DNA of 64,000 nucleotides from Patiria miniata (Eukaryota > Echinodermata > Asteroidea > Valvatida > Asterinidae): positions 1,550,001-1,614,000 of the forward strand of contig NW_024037054.1 of the NCBI RefSeq assembly GCF_015706575.1, given 5' to 3'. The notes beneath the pieces are model-generated. The model was not told the origin of the DNA, did no database searches, and saw only the letters and a program-made list of their open reading frames with translations. The position numbers and the translations under genes were made by a program. Below, piece after piece: positions 60,001-64,000 of the stretch (positions are counted from its first letter, which is position 1; every line of letters begins with the position of its first letter).

Positions 60001-61168
60001 AGTTCACACATTTTACCAATTCTAAATATACAAAGCACATAGGAAGGGTCATGCGATTTTGCACGTAATATCAAAAATGAAGACCCTATATTATTCCATC
60101 AATTCCCGCAAACGTCAAGTTCAGGTCTCTCACGGTTGATTTCATATTGATTTCCAAAGATTACATCTATTAATCTTTAATGTGACGTCACGTGACCCTT
60201 GATGATGTCATCGTGGTGTCACTTCAATTTTCATCTGTAACACATCCCGGTCTAGGTACATACCAACTTTCAACCCAATCAGACCTGTAGTTCTATAGAC
60301 ATTGGTCTTCAAAATATGCTTTTTTAATATGACGTCACATGTCACATGATGACGTCATCGTGACATCACTTCAATTTTCATCTATAACACATCCCGGTCT
60401 AGGAACATACCAAGTTACAACCCAATCAGACCAGTGGTTCTGTAGATATTGGCCTTCAAAAATATGCAATTTTAATATGTGACGTCACATGTCACGTGTT
60501 AACGTCATCGTGACATCACTTTAATTTTCATCTATAACACATCCCAGTCTAGGTACACACCAAGTTACAACCCAATCAGACCTGTAGTTGTGTAGATATT
60601 GGCCTTCAAAATATGCATTTTTATTATGACGTCGTATGTTAAGTGATGATGTCATCGTGACATCACTTCAATTTTCATCTATAACACATCCCGGTTTAGG
60701 TACATACCAAGTTTCATCCCAATCGGACCTGTAGTTCTATAGATATAGTCCTTCAAAATTTGCACCTATATTGTGACGTCACGTGACTCATGATGACGTC
60801 ATGATAACATCAATGTTCGGTGACCATCTGTGGATGGTGGTCCAAGTGTGTGCCAGGTATAAAGGCAATAGGATTGATTTTAGTGCCCAAAGTGCTGGGA
60901 ACAAAAAAACGTGTACAAATGCTATGGGGAAAATGACTAAAAAAAAATAAAATAAAATAAAATAAAATCTTAACGAAAACAAAGGCTGTTTCGGCTGGTT
61001 GCCGAAACAGCCTAAATGTTAATTACAAATTGATGGTAACTCACCTTTCAGTCGCTTATATACATCTTGAATAATGTCCGGCAAATCTTTCGTGAGGTGC
61101 AACATCAAGCGTATAGCAGCCATGCACACACCGGAATTGGTATGCTTCAGATAAATCTCCAGTACATT
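32905..61168 (-). CDS. AP4B1: AP4B1: AP-4 complex subunit beta, C-terminal eleven exons
   Basis: Eleven minus-strand exons join in frame through consensus splice sites to give 515 residues ending in TGA, corresponding to roughly the last two thirds of the 739-residue human protein. Diagnostic blocks are [85 protein letters not shown], and in the ear [14 protein letters not shown]. The order is trunk HEAT-like repeats, hinge, then C-terminal appendage. AP-4 is a trans-Golgi adaptor; its beta ear binds tepsin and the complex sorts ATG9A. About 240 N-terminal residues must lie beyond 64000. No frame break is seen in any exon, so the gene looks functional despite heavy intronic insertions. Confidence 0.93.
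33601..33955. mobile_element. Non-autonomous element with inverted 16-bp arrays, 8-bp TSD
   Basis: It is bounded by an exact 8-bp duplication TCCCATCC (33593-33600 and 33956-33963). Both ends start GGGG(C/T)CG and run into inverted copies of the 16-mer CGGACTTATGAGGCGT (and its complement). Nearly the whole 355 bp is made of variants of this unit in both orientations. There is no coding capacity. The TSD length suggests hAT mobilisation. Confidence 0.8.
34154..34289 (-). CDS. AP4B1: AP4B1 exon (ear domain)
   Basis: It follows TTTTAG and ends GCAAAG|GTAGGT. It reads [20 protein letters not shown] then [21 protein letters not shown], matching the human AIAMSRAGSRPWKAY-type region. Confidence 0.92.
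34679..34882. repeat. Left 17-bp tandem array
   Basis: There are twelve units of CCAACTCGGACCCACTA with variant last bases and unit lengths of 16-21 bp. Open frames through it are artefacts of the repeat. Confidence 0.9.
35936..36142. repeat. Right 17-bp tandem array, inverted
   Basis: There are twelve units of TAGTGGGTCCGAGTTGG, the reverse complement of the left array unit. Confidence 0.9.
36272..36539 (-). CDS. AP4B1: AP4B1 exon (hinge and start of ear)
   Basis: It follows GTCCACAG and ends AAAGCAG|GTATAA. The first part is a Ser/Thr/Glu-rich hinge ([16 protein letters not shown]...). The last part, [16 protein letters not shown], matches the start of the beta-4 ear. Confidence 0.92.
37046..37210. 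repeat. Foldback palindrome with 50-bp perfect arms
   Basis: 37072-37121 is exactly reverse-complemented at 37135-37184, with 13 bp between. Imperfect arms extend outward to GGGAATAAAT at 37046 and ATTTATTCCC at 37201-37210. It lies 12 bp from the gypsy target duplication. Confidence 0.8.
37228..37393 (+). repeat. 5' LTR of gypsy element
   Basis: It is 166 bp, from TG to CA, identical to the 3' LTR except one base in GAAGCCTCGG. A candidate primer-binding site starts at 37394 (TGGTGGCAGCGGTGG). Confidence 0.95.
37547..40021 (+). CDS. Gypsy gag-pol, upstream part (Gag, protease, RT, RNase H)
   Basis: It encodes 824 residues from an ATG 153 bp after the LTR. Gag occupies about residues 1-220. 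CCHC motifs at 226-260 include [14 protein letters not shown]. The protease DTGS is near residue 319. RT carries [14 protein letters not shown] and YMDD near 587. RNase H starts near 735 with [11 protein letters not shown] and has TDHKPL. A TGA at 40019-40021 interrupts RNase H, and the same frame continues afterwards. A single nonsense codon is the only visible defect. Confidence 0.93.
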   Translation: MSQSQGAPYSSALIGRLDPYDQVEEITNYLERLDLYFKANDISPAKQSAVLLSCIGANVYKTVKSLSEPVAVTEKTYAELCTLLKSHYGPKRLVIAERFRFYQRNQNAGETVAQYSVELQTLAGPCKFGSFLDDALRDRLVCGIRSLFIQKHLLTKDGLTFSKATELAKTLETATKDQQDIKARGDSNTTTVQAVHQVQQRQKQRSTKPPMRRDQRSSYPRLSGPLCQNCGYASTHRTCPAKGQHCKSCNKIGHFSKVCRSRPKQMRAVLQTDPEQEDETCTFAENEFFVGAIRRQQLPIDDVWRQDLHVHGQTVSFLLDTGSEVNILPLDIFNALNVPDKTLQPSSTRLTGFFGGKATPIGQTRLICQVKGKTQSLLFLILPQGEPVIGKHACDSLGLVHRVYTLLSHESVFEGGGCLHGQAVSIKVDEATTPYCVMTPRRIPIPLMPKLKEELERMEQQNIIQRITDPTDWCSPIVIAPKKNGDIRLCVDLRRLNKAVVRERFTIPTVEEVLGKVAGAQIFSLLDAKHGFWQVPLTEESQKFTTFITPFGRYCFKRLPFGITSAPEIYQRIMCDLLTDIPGVVVYMDDVLITGRTKEEHDERLQRILEIVQNAGLQLNKDKCKIAQTKVDFLGMKLDKDGIHADPAKIAAIIQMPPPTTKTEVKRLMGMINWLARFIPHVSSVAAPINDLLKSDVSWVWGSPQQSAFRSIKTLLTSAPALAFYDPNKPTMVSADASEYGLGGCILQQQDDKQWKPVAYCSRSLTPSERRYAQIEKELLASVWSCERSYVYLRGLHVTIQTDHKPLVPLINNKDLCDAPLRCQ
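40028..41440 (+). CDS. Gypsy pol, downstream part (end of RNase H, integrase)
   Basis: It is in the same frame as the upstream part. It opens with the RNase H end (ADTLSRAP), then the integrase HHCC zinc region ([15 protein letters not shown] ... CSFCQTK). The catalytic acids are in [18 protein letters not shown] and the E of [12 protein letters not shown]. The C-terminus is Pro/Arg-rich. Without read-through of the stop at 40019 it would have no start signal of its own that I can support. Confidence 0.93.
   Translation: MRLMKYHCTAEYVPGKLLTVADTLSRAPLKSSVTESDNLPDEVEAHVHMVTSHWPVSQRKLDEIKRETALDEVLVQVASHIRSGWPKYSRDIESTTVKLYWENQDNLSFVQGILTHGDRIVIPANMRQEMLLRIHEGHQGISKSRARAAQAVWWPGIGSDIAQYIEKCSFCQTKQSAQRAEPLISTPLPERPWQRLACDLAEVNGRHYIVLVDYFSRWIEVHHLPTTTSLAVINFLKATFARFGIPEVIVTDNGPQFLTEFNQFEYDIQHLTSSPNYPQANGMAEKAVHIAKSMLRQPDPLRALLTYRSTPIPGLNLSPARLLMGRELRTTLPTLPRNLRPKVINTHQLKAADKQRKAKSESYFNEKHGVRNLCELKPGDTVRIRNKTHLSPLGEVVRKAGPPRSYIVNVQGVEYRRNRRHLLLIPEPEPVLEVQTPPDPIHPQNPKPTTTVRPRRTGKPPRWHQDYVVY
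41697..41708 (+). promoter_or_regulatory. Polypurine tract of gypsy element
   Basis: The purine run AAAGGGGGGAGA lies immediately before the 3' LTR, the expected primer for plus-strand DNA synthesis. Confidence 0.85.
41709..41874 (+). repeat. 3' LTR of gypsy element
   Basis: It is the 166-bp direct repeat of 37228-37393 with one substitution (GAAGACTCGG). Confidence 0.95.
43097..45250 (+). mobile_element. CR1/jockey-type LINE, 5' truncated
   Basis: It carries the ORF2 linker, RT and C-terminal region and ends in a (GATACA)n tail at 45228-45248. The APE endonuclease is missing by 5' truncation. It is nested in the mariner-like element, so it arrived later. Confidence 0.85.
43108..45167 (+). 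pseudogene. LINE ORF2 reverse transcriptase, one frameshift
   Basis: The first frame (43108-43680) encodes the pre-RT linker. The second (open to 45167) encodes RT with [46 protein letters not shown] and the catalytic FADDAILY, followed by a thumb/C-terminal region ([30 protein letters not shown]). A single frameshift near 43650 separates the two. The rest is open, so it is fairly young. Confidence 0.88.
45475..45719. repeat. Foldback element, 245 bp
   Basis: ATTTGATACCTCA at 45475 is inverted at 45707-45719. Inner blocks such as GCTCCTGAAACCCCAAAACT and AGCGAGATTTTCAA are also mirrored around a short centre. It lies in the AP4B1 intron about 80 bp beyond the donor of the 45802-45913 exon. 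Confidence 0.75.
45802..45913 (-). CDS. AP4B1: AP4B1 exon (end of trunk, hinge)
   Basis: It follows TTTGCAG and reads [20 protein letters not shown] then FNSVALLFG. The donor is CTTTG|GTAGTAG. It matches the human RILCSPKSDPTLGLL-type region. Confidence 0.88.
46566..46900. repeat. CTTGACCTTTGGCC-type tandem repeat, about three units
   Basis: Units start near 46566, 46728 and 46862 (periods about 162 and 135 bp), each with a variant of CTTGACCTTTGGCC and GGGGTCCAAA. Confidence 0.55.
47129..48135 (+). pseudogene. LINE APE endonuclease fragment, interrupted
   Basis: 47129-47480 encodes a basic leader and the start of an APE domain ([20 protein letters not shown]). After an insertion the domain resumes with [19 protein letters not shown] (47689 onward), [13 protein letters not shown] and [12 protein letters not shown] (near 47960-48005), then PTRG. 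This is the 5' part of a non-LTR element of the kind with a GDFN active-site motif. No RT follows. Confidence 0.75.
47509..47688. mobile_element. Short TIR element inserted in the LINE endonuclease fragment
   Basis: CTACAATCCCGGCCAAA at the left end and its inverted counterpart at the right differ by one base, and inner blocks (CAATGTTGTTCTCTC and GAGAGACAACATTG) are also inverted. It separates the two parts of the endonuclease reading. No clear target duplication is seen. Confidence 0.55.
49097..49170 (-). CDS. AP4B1: AP4B1 exon (trunk)
   Basis: It follows CCTCTCAG and ends AAAAG|GTATTC. It reads [20 protein letters not shown], matching the beta-adaptin VRDRGLFYYRLL region. Confidence 0.92.
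49520..49685 (-). CDS. AP4B1: AP4B1 exon (trunk)
   Basis: It follows a T-rich tract and TAG and ends CATTG|GTAAGA. It reads [20 protein letters not shown] and [31 protein letters not shown] is essentially as in the human protein. Confidence 0.93.
49836..50090. repeat. 16-bp tandem array, about 16 units
   Basis: The unit GTAACCAGCCTGCTGT is repeated about 16 times; several late units have CCTGCC in place of CCAGCC. It abuts the 409-bp repeat at 50075. Confidence 0.95.
50075..50483. repeat. 409-bp dispersed repeat, copy 1
   Basis: It matches 61532-61940 over its full 409 bp with roughly ten differences, in the same orientation. Near its ends are partly inverted blocks (CCATCAAAATCCA and TGGATTTTGATGG). 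Confidence 0.9.
50620..50750 (-). CDS. AP4B1: AP4B1 exon (trunk)
   Basis: It follows ATGCAG and ends GGCAAG|GTGGGT. It reads [15 protein letters not shown] and [20 protein letters not shown], matching the ENIQDSEGKQALIWLLG region. Confidence 0.93.
51963..53775. mobile_element. TTAA-flanked TIR element with internal tandem array
   Basis: The inverted ends start ACTCCACCCGTGACGTC and extend about 65 bp (GCTCCATTATTTTGCACG). TTAA lies outside both (51959-51962 and 53776-53779), as for piggyBac, Kolobok or ISL2EU-type integration. The 1.8-kb interior contains a tandem array but no transposase frame. Confidence 0.8.
52156..52480. repeat. 84-112-bp tandem repeat, four units
   Basis: Units start at CTACACCGTTTCTCAA near 52156, 52268, 52352 and 52440, each followed by GGAATTTTATGCAT-like and CCATTT-T sequence. 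Confidence 0.8.
53783..53874. repeat. 92-bp foldback
   Basis: GGATAATGCC at 53783 is inverted at 53865-53874, and the inner block TTCGTGGGTAAGA pairs with TCTTACCCACGAA. It follows directly after the TTAA element. Confidence 0.7.
53885..54960 (+). pseudogene. L2-like LINE ORF2 remnant
   Basis: RT pieces near 53910 (a GIPQGS-like reading) and 53990 (YADDFQLYI) are followed by [16 protein letters not shown] (about 54445), [16 protein letters not shown] and, in another frame, [11 protein letters not shown] (about 54720). Frameshifts are many and the 5' part is lost. Confidence 0.75.
55758..56308. mobile_element. TIR element, 551 bp
   Basis: TACCCCCCGCCCTGCAAACA at the left is inverted at the right (ending GGGCAGGGGTA) over about 34 bp with minor differences. 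No coding capacity is supported. Confidence 0.6.
56309..57860. other. AP4B1 intron sequence with ATGACGTCATCAAACCGG repeats
   Basis: Three short segments with GATGACGTCATCAAACCGGA-like words occur near 56630, 56790 and 56895, a different family from the 148-bp-unit repeat. Otherwise I see no gene. Confidence 0.45.
57865..58034 (-). CDS. AP4B1: AP4B1 exon (trunk HEAT-like repeats)
   Basis: It follows CTTGTGCAG and ends TTCATG|GTAAGT. It reads [20 protein letters not shown] and onward to SEILVVFH, aligning with the [21 protein letters not shown] region. Confidence 0.93.
58373..58468 (-). CDS. AP4B1: AP4B1 exon (trunk)
   Basis: It ends at CTCAG|GTGAGC. It reads [20 protein letters not shown] then [10 protein letters not shown], aligning with YSEPHYIKLQKVEVLCELV. 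Confidence 0.93.
59054..59180 (-). CDS. AP4B1: AP4B1 exon (trunk)
   Basis: It follows ATGGACAG and ends TGCAG|GTTTGT. It reads [20 protein letters not shown] and [13 protein letters not shown], the latter a strong AP4B1 signature. Confidence 0.93.
59296..59519. repeat. Foldback with 89-bp arms, one mismatch
   Basis: 59296-59384 is reverse-complemented at 59431-59519 with one mismatch. The 46-bp centre contains a smaller hairpin (GGTCAGTAAGCTCTGACC). AGTGTTATTGTAA occurs at 59253-59265 and again at 59517-59529. Confidence 0.85.
59673..61012. mobile_element. CRE-rich element with about 148-bp tandem units and terminal hairpin
   Basis: It starts with a hairpin (TGTTTGTGGACAAACA) and GGCTGTTTCGG, and ends with a hairpin (60984-61012) whose final part CCGAAACAGCC is the reverse complement of that block. 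Between are about five units of 146-150 bp (starting near 60183, 60331, 60481, 60627, 60776), each with TGACGTCA-type palindromes. This plan resembles non-autonomous Helentron elements (HINE/DINE-1-like): subterminal inverted repeats, central tandem units, 3' hairpin. That assignment is an inference. Confidence 0.7.
61045..61168 (-). CDS. AP4B1: AP4B1 exon (trunk), first one inside the window
   Basis: It follows TCTGCGCAG and ends TGAAAG|GTGAGT. It reads [20 protein letters not shown] then [13 protein letters not shown], aligning with human residues near 245-285. Upstream exons were not found between 61169 and 64000. Confidence 0.92.
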
Positions 61169-61531
61169 CTGCGCAGAGAGGCAAAACAACCAATCATAAT
61201 TTCCTAATACATGTATGACATTTTGATACATTCTTTCATGGTCAGTGGCCAGTGGGTCTATCAGGGGCGTGATAATGTATAAAAAAATGAATACAGGAAA
61301 GTTGTAGTCACTGTTGCTTTTTTAAACACTAAACCTGGCAACTTTATTAACCCTTTAGTCACTGTAGCCCCTGAAAATGCCCTGCCTTTTACTCATCGTA
61401 GCGACCAAAACTTCCCAAGCACTCTATGAGTGTATTGATTTGTCAGTGAATAAACACAATGTAATACAATGTAGTACAGGTGCTTTTGGGTTAAGGGATA
61501 AAAGTGTATTGAAAAGCAATAGGTACATGTA

Positions 61532-61940
61532 GTAACCTGCCTGCTGTGTCAGTTAACGGAGCTGAATATAAAAGAGCAGTCATTTTTAACCCTAATCACC
61601 CCAACTCCATCAAAATCCAACCGCCCATTTTGGTGGATTTTGGGGGATTTGGTCCAGAAGGCCTGGCATGACCAAATATTGATGGAGTATGATGGACTTG
61701 GGCCTAATGGCCTGAAGCAGTGCTAGGGGTATCCAATTGATTTGCCTAGCTTCCTGTAATGCTATTGTGATAAAAGCCATGTGTAGCAAGTCCATGAATG
61801 TCAACCAGTGCGTCAGTGGTGGATTCCATTATATCATATAGTTTTGTATTGGACGCACAGTGATTGATGGATTTTGATGGACTTGGTCCAGTTCCTAGTA
61901 AAAGACGCTAGGGAGTTAGGGTTCATCCAAACATTTTACC
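61532..61940. repeat. 409-bp dispersed repeat, copy 2
   Basis: It is about 98% identical to 50075-50483 in the same orientation, with only one 16-bp unit at its left edge where copy 1 has an expanded array. Confidence 0.9.
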
Positions 61941-62102
61941 AAACATTGTAACATGTCTCCAGTCGATTTGTTTCATAGGCACTGACATAATTATTGTTGA
62001 AAAACATACTTGATTGAAAGATAGTAGGGGTACTGAATTCCCTGTGAAATTATTCTTTCTGACATGTTGTCATTTTGAAGAAATCAAGGAAAGAAGGCCT
62101 TC

Positions 62103-62132
62103 CCAATGGTGCGTCTTAAGACGCACCGTTGG
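62103..62132. repeat. 30-bp near-perfect palindrome
   Basis: GGTGCGTCTTAAGACGCACC is flanked by CCAAT and GTTGG, giving one mismatch pair in 30 bp. Confidence 0.8.
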
Positions 62133-64000
62133 AAATAGTTTGTAATAGTTTAGTAGTTTGTTCTTTTATTCAGCGAAGCGCGCGCAAGTGTTGACACGAC
62201 GCACACGCGGTTGCTTTAATTTGTTGTATCAGTGCGCGACATCGTGTGGCTGCATTCGGCTCAGTGAAAACATGTCTCGGATGCTGAATTCAGGCCCAAT
62301 TCAAAACATGATTCAGCAACTTTTGATTTGAAATCTATATCCTAGAATATTGTTTTTCTCGAAATATACAGCTGAAGCTGAGCTGAAACTTCATCAGGTT
62401 AGTTGTTCAGCACCCTTCTTTAGATTTTGAGCACGTTTGTTGCTTCAAACGAACAAAATGCAGAAATTACAAATGATGGACTATACCTTTAAATTAATGA
62501 TGATCTTTTTCTTAAAACGAATACTGGTTAAACTGGTCAGAAATTGATTCAGATCGTGCAACAGATCGACTAGAATCCAAATTTTTTCGGGGCCTTAATA
62601 AGCGGGCCCTGAACCCACGCCATTGGTGCATAGTGCAACCAGCCAAGTTTTGATCGTAAAAATGCCAAACAAACATCGATGGAGAAAGAAAATTTCTGCA
62701 AATTAATCACCAAAATGTGATCTCTATTTTCTATTCATGTATATTCTGTTTCAATATCTTTATAATGAGTGGGTTGTTCAGCTCAAACTTGTTGCAAACA
62801 GCGTAGCGTGTTTCTGCAACACTGCATGGGTGGTACACAGTGGTGCAGTTATGCACACTGATACTGCACCATGTGCGCAACGCAATGTACGGCCAGCCTG
62901 AGTGCTGGCTGTGCCAGCGGCCGTCGTGAATAATGTTGAGCATATAGTGGTGTGGACGACTTAAATTCTCCATTATTTTTCCGAATTACCCACCTTAAAT
63001 AAATTTTTGAATTGGTTGAGGCAAGTTTTTATCACTTTTGATGGCCACTCTCTTTTTTCCAACCTACTAACCCTATTTTGCAATGCATGTAATTGGAAGC
63101 AGTTAAGTACATTTTTCTTCGCCTTAATTTCGTAATTTGAAACATACTTGTAATCAATACTTTTCCAGTTCAGGAAGTTGTAATGTTTGTGAAATGTTCA
63201 TTTTTTTATTACAAAGCTGTTATAAATCTCTTCTGAATTTTAAGGAACAATCTACCTTAAAGACCCACCAGAATTGCTCTAAAATGCATCATAGAGCTTC
63301 TAAACTTTGTAAAAAAATTTGGGGCCCTTATAAACGGGCACCCCAACCCAACGCCATGTTTTCGCAAGTTGTTGAATCACAACAAAACTTCCCCCAAATT
63401 TTCACTCTCAGCTCTTACTCAAAGTTGGCAGCCCTGTAGATAATTTGCCTGGAATCAAACTGTAGGATTGAAGGAAACACTGATCTCAATATAATGACTG
63501 GATAGTTTATTTAACCATCACAGTTAATGAAGAAGGAAAGCCAAATTTAGACGGGCCTCTCATGACTGCTGACAGTCATGATAGTCAGAAATGGAATATT
63601 TATGTAGGATAGTATACATAAACATAATGTAGACATAAATCGATATATACAGACATTTAATGACAGCCAAAGACTTGTTGAGATATAACCATGTACATGT
63701 ACATGAATACTATTTTATGTGGACATTAAAGGGACAATGCGTCCTGGAACAGCCCAATTGGGCTACAAAATGCGCTTTGAACAAAATGATTCGGAAAGAA
63801 CATTTAGAAGTAGGATATAAACATCCACACAACTATCCTTTAAAAACTGGGCGTTTTTGTGTTATTCCTGTATTATGTGCACGAGAACTACTTTCGGGGT
63901 CCACTTTTGCGACCCCAAAAAGTCCAGGTGTTTGGGTGCTAGTTGTGATTTCATCCGTAAAGTGTTCGCCTTTTGCGGATATGTAAGAAACCATATTTTG
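62133..64000. other. AP4B1 upstream intron or flank, repeat fragments
   Basis: Fragments related to the CAAGGGCGGATCCA MITE interior occur near 62525-62600 and 63230-63355 (GGTCAGAAATTG, AAATTTGGGGCCC). I found no AP4B1 N-terminal exon and no other gene. Confidence 0.4.

Noticed and set aside
62731..62973. Minus-strand frame of 80 residues just upstream of AP4B1 exons
   Set aside because: It does not align with the missing AP4B1 N-terminal region and lacks splice sites in a matching phase.

Overview
This window is eukaryotic (metazoan) genomic DNA. Coding sequence is broken into short exons with GT/AG splice sites and multi-kilobase introns, and most of the sequence is transposable elements and dispersed repeats. 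The two host genes are a COLQ-like gene (collagenic tail of acetylcholinesterase) and AP4B1 (beta subunit of the AP-4 adaptor). With the element content (DIRS1, Ty3/gypsy, CR1/jockey- and L2-like LINEs, many short TIR elements, CRE-rich repeats) this fits a marine invertebrate, plausibly an invertebrate deuterostome such as a lancelet. Species cannot be fixed from the sequence alone.

Layout. 161-5596: a decayed DIRS1-type tyrosine-recombinase retrotransposon whose internal complementary region copies both ends. 5.6-15.3 kb: repeats, including ACGTC/AACGTT-rich arrays (7.0-9.7 kb), a hAT-like element made largely of CAAGGC-rich repeats (9721-10655) and a TGACGTCA-rich region (12.3-14.7 kb). 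15375-25946 (+): the last five coding exons of the COLQ-like gene, with LINE, gypsy and MITE fragments in its introns. 25947-32904: its probable 3' UTR and repeat-bearing intergenic DNA. 61168-32905 (-): the last eleven coding exons of AP4B1, in frame across every junction and ending in a stop; the N-terminal exons lie beyond 64000. The two genes are convergent.

AP4B1 introns are loaded with insertions. They hold a nearly intact, recent Ty3/gypsy element (37228-41874, LTRs differing by one base, 5-bp target duplication, one in-frame stop), a mariner-like TIR element carrying a nested LINE (42747-45397), a LINE endonuclease fragment (about 47.1-48.1 kb), a 16-bp tandem array beside one of two 409-bp duplicate repeats (50 and 61.5 kb), a TTAA-flanked TIR element (51963-53775), and a CRE-rich element with about 148-bp tandem units and a terminal hairpin (59673-61012).

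The most unusual structural signal is a set of short non-autonomous elements whose ends or body are arrays of 16-17-bp (or similar) tandem units. Two neighbours, 33601-33955 and 34671-36148, have inverted arrays at their ends and clean 8- and 9-bp target duplications. The element at 9721-10655 has an 8-bp duplication (one mismatch) and CAAGGC-rich arrays near both ends. I found no RNA genes, CRISPR arrays or prokaryotic features.
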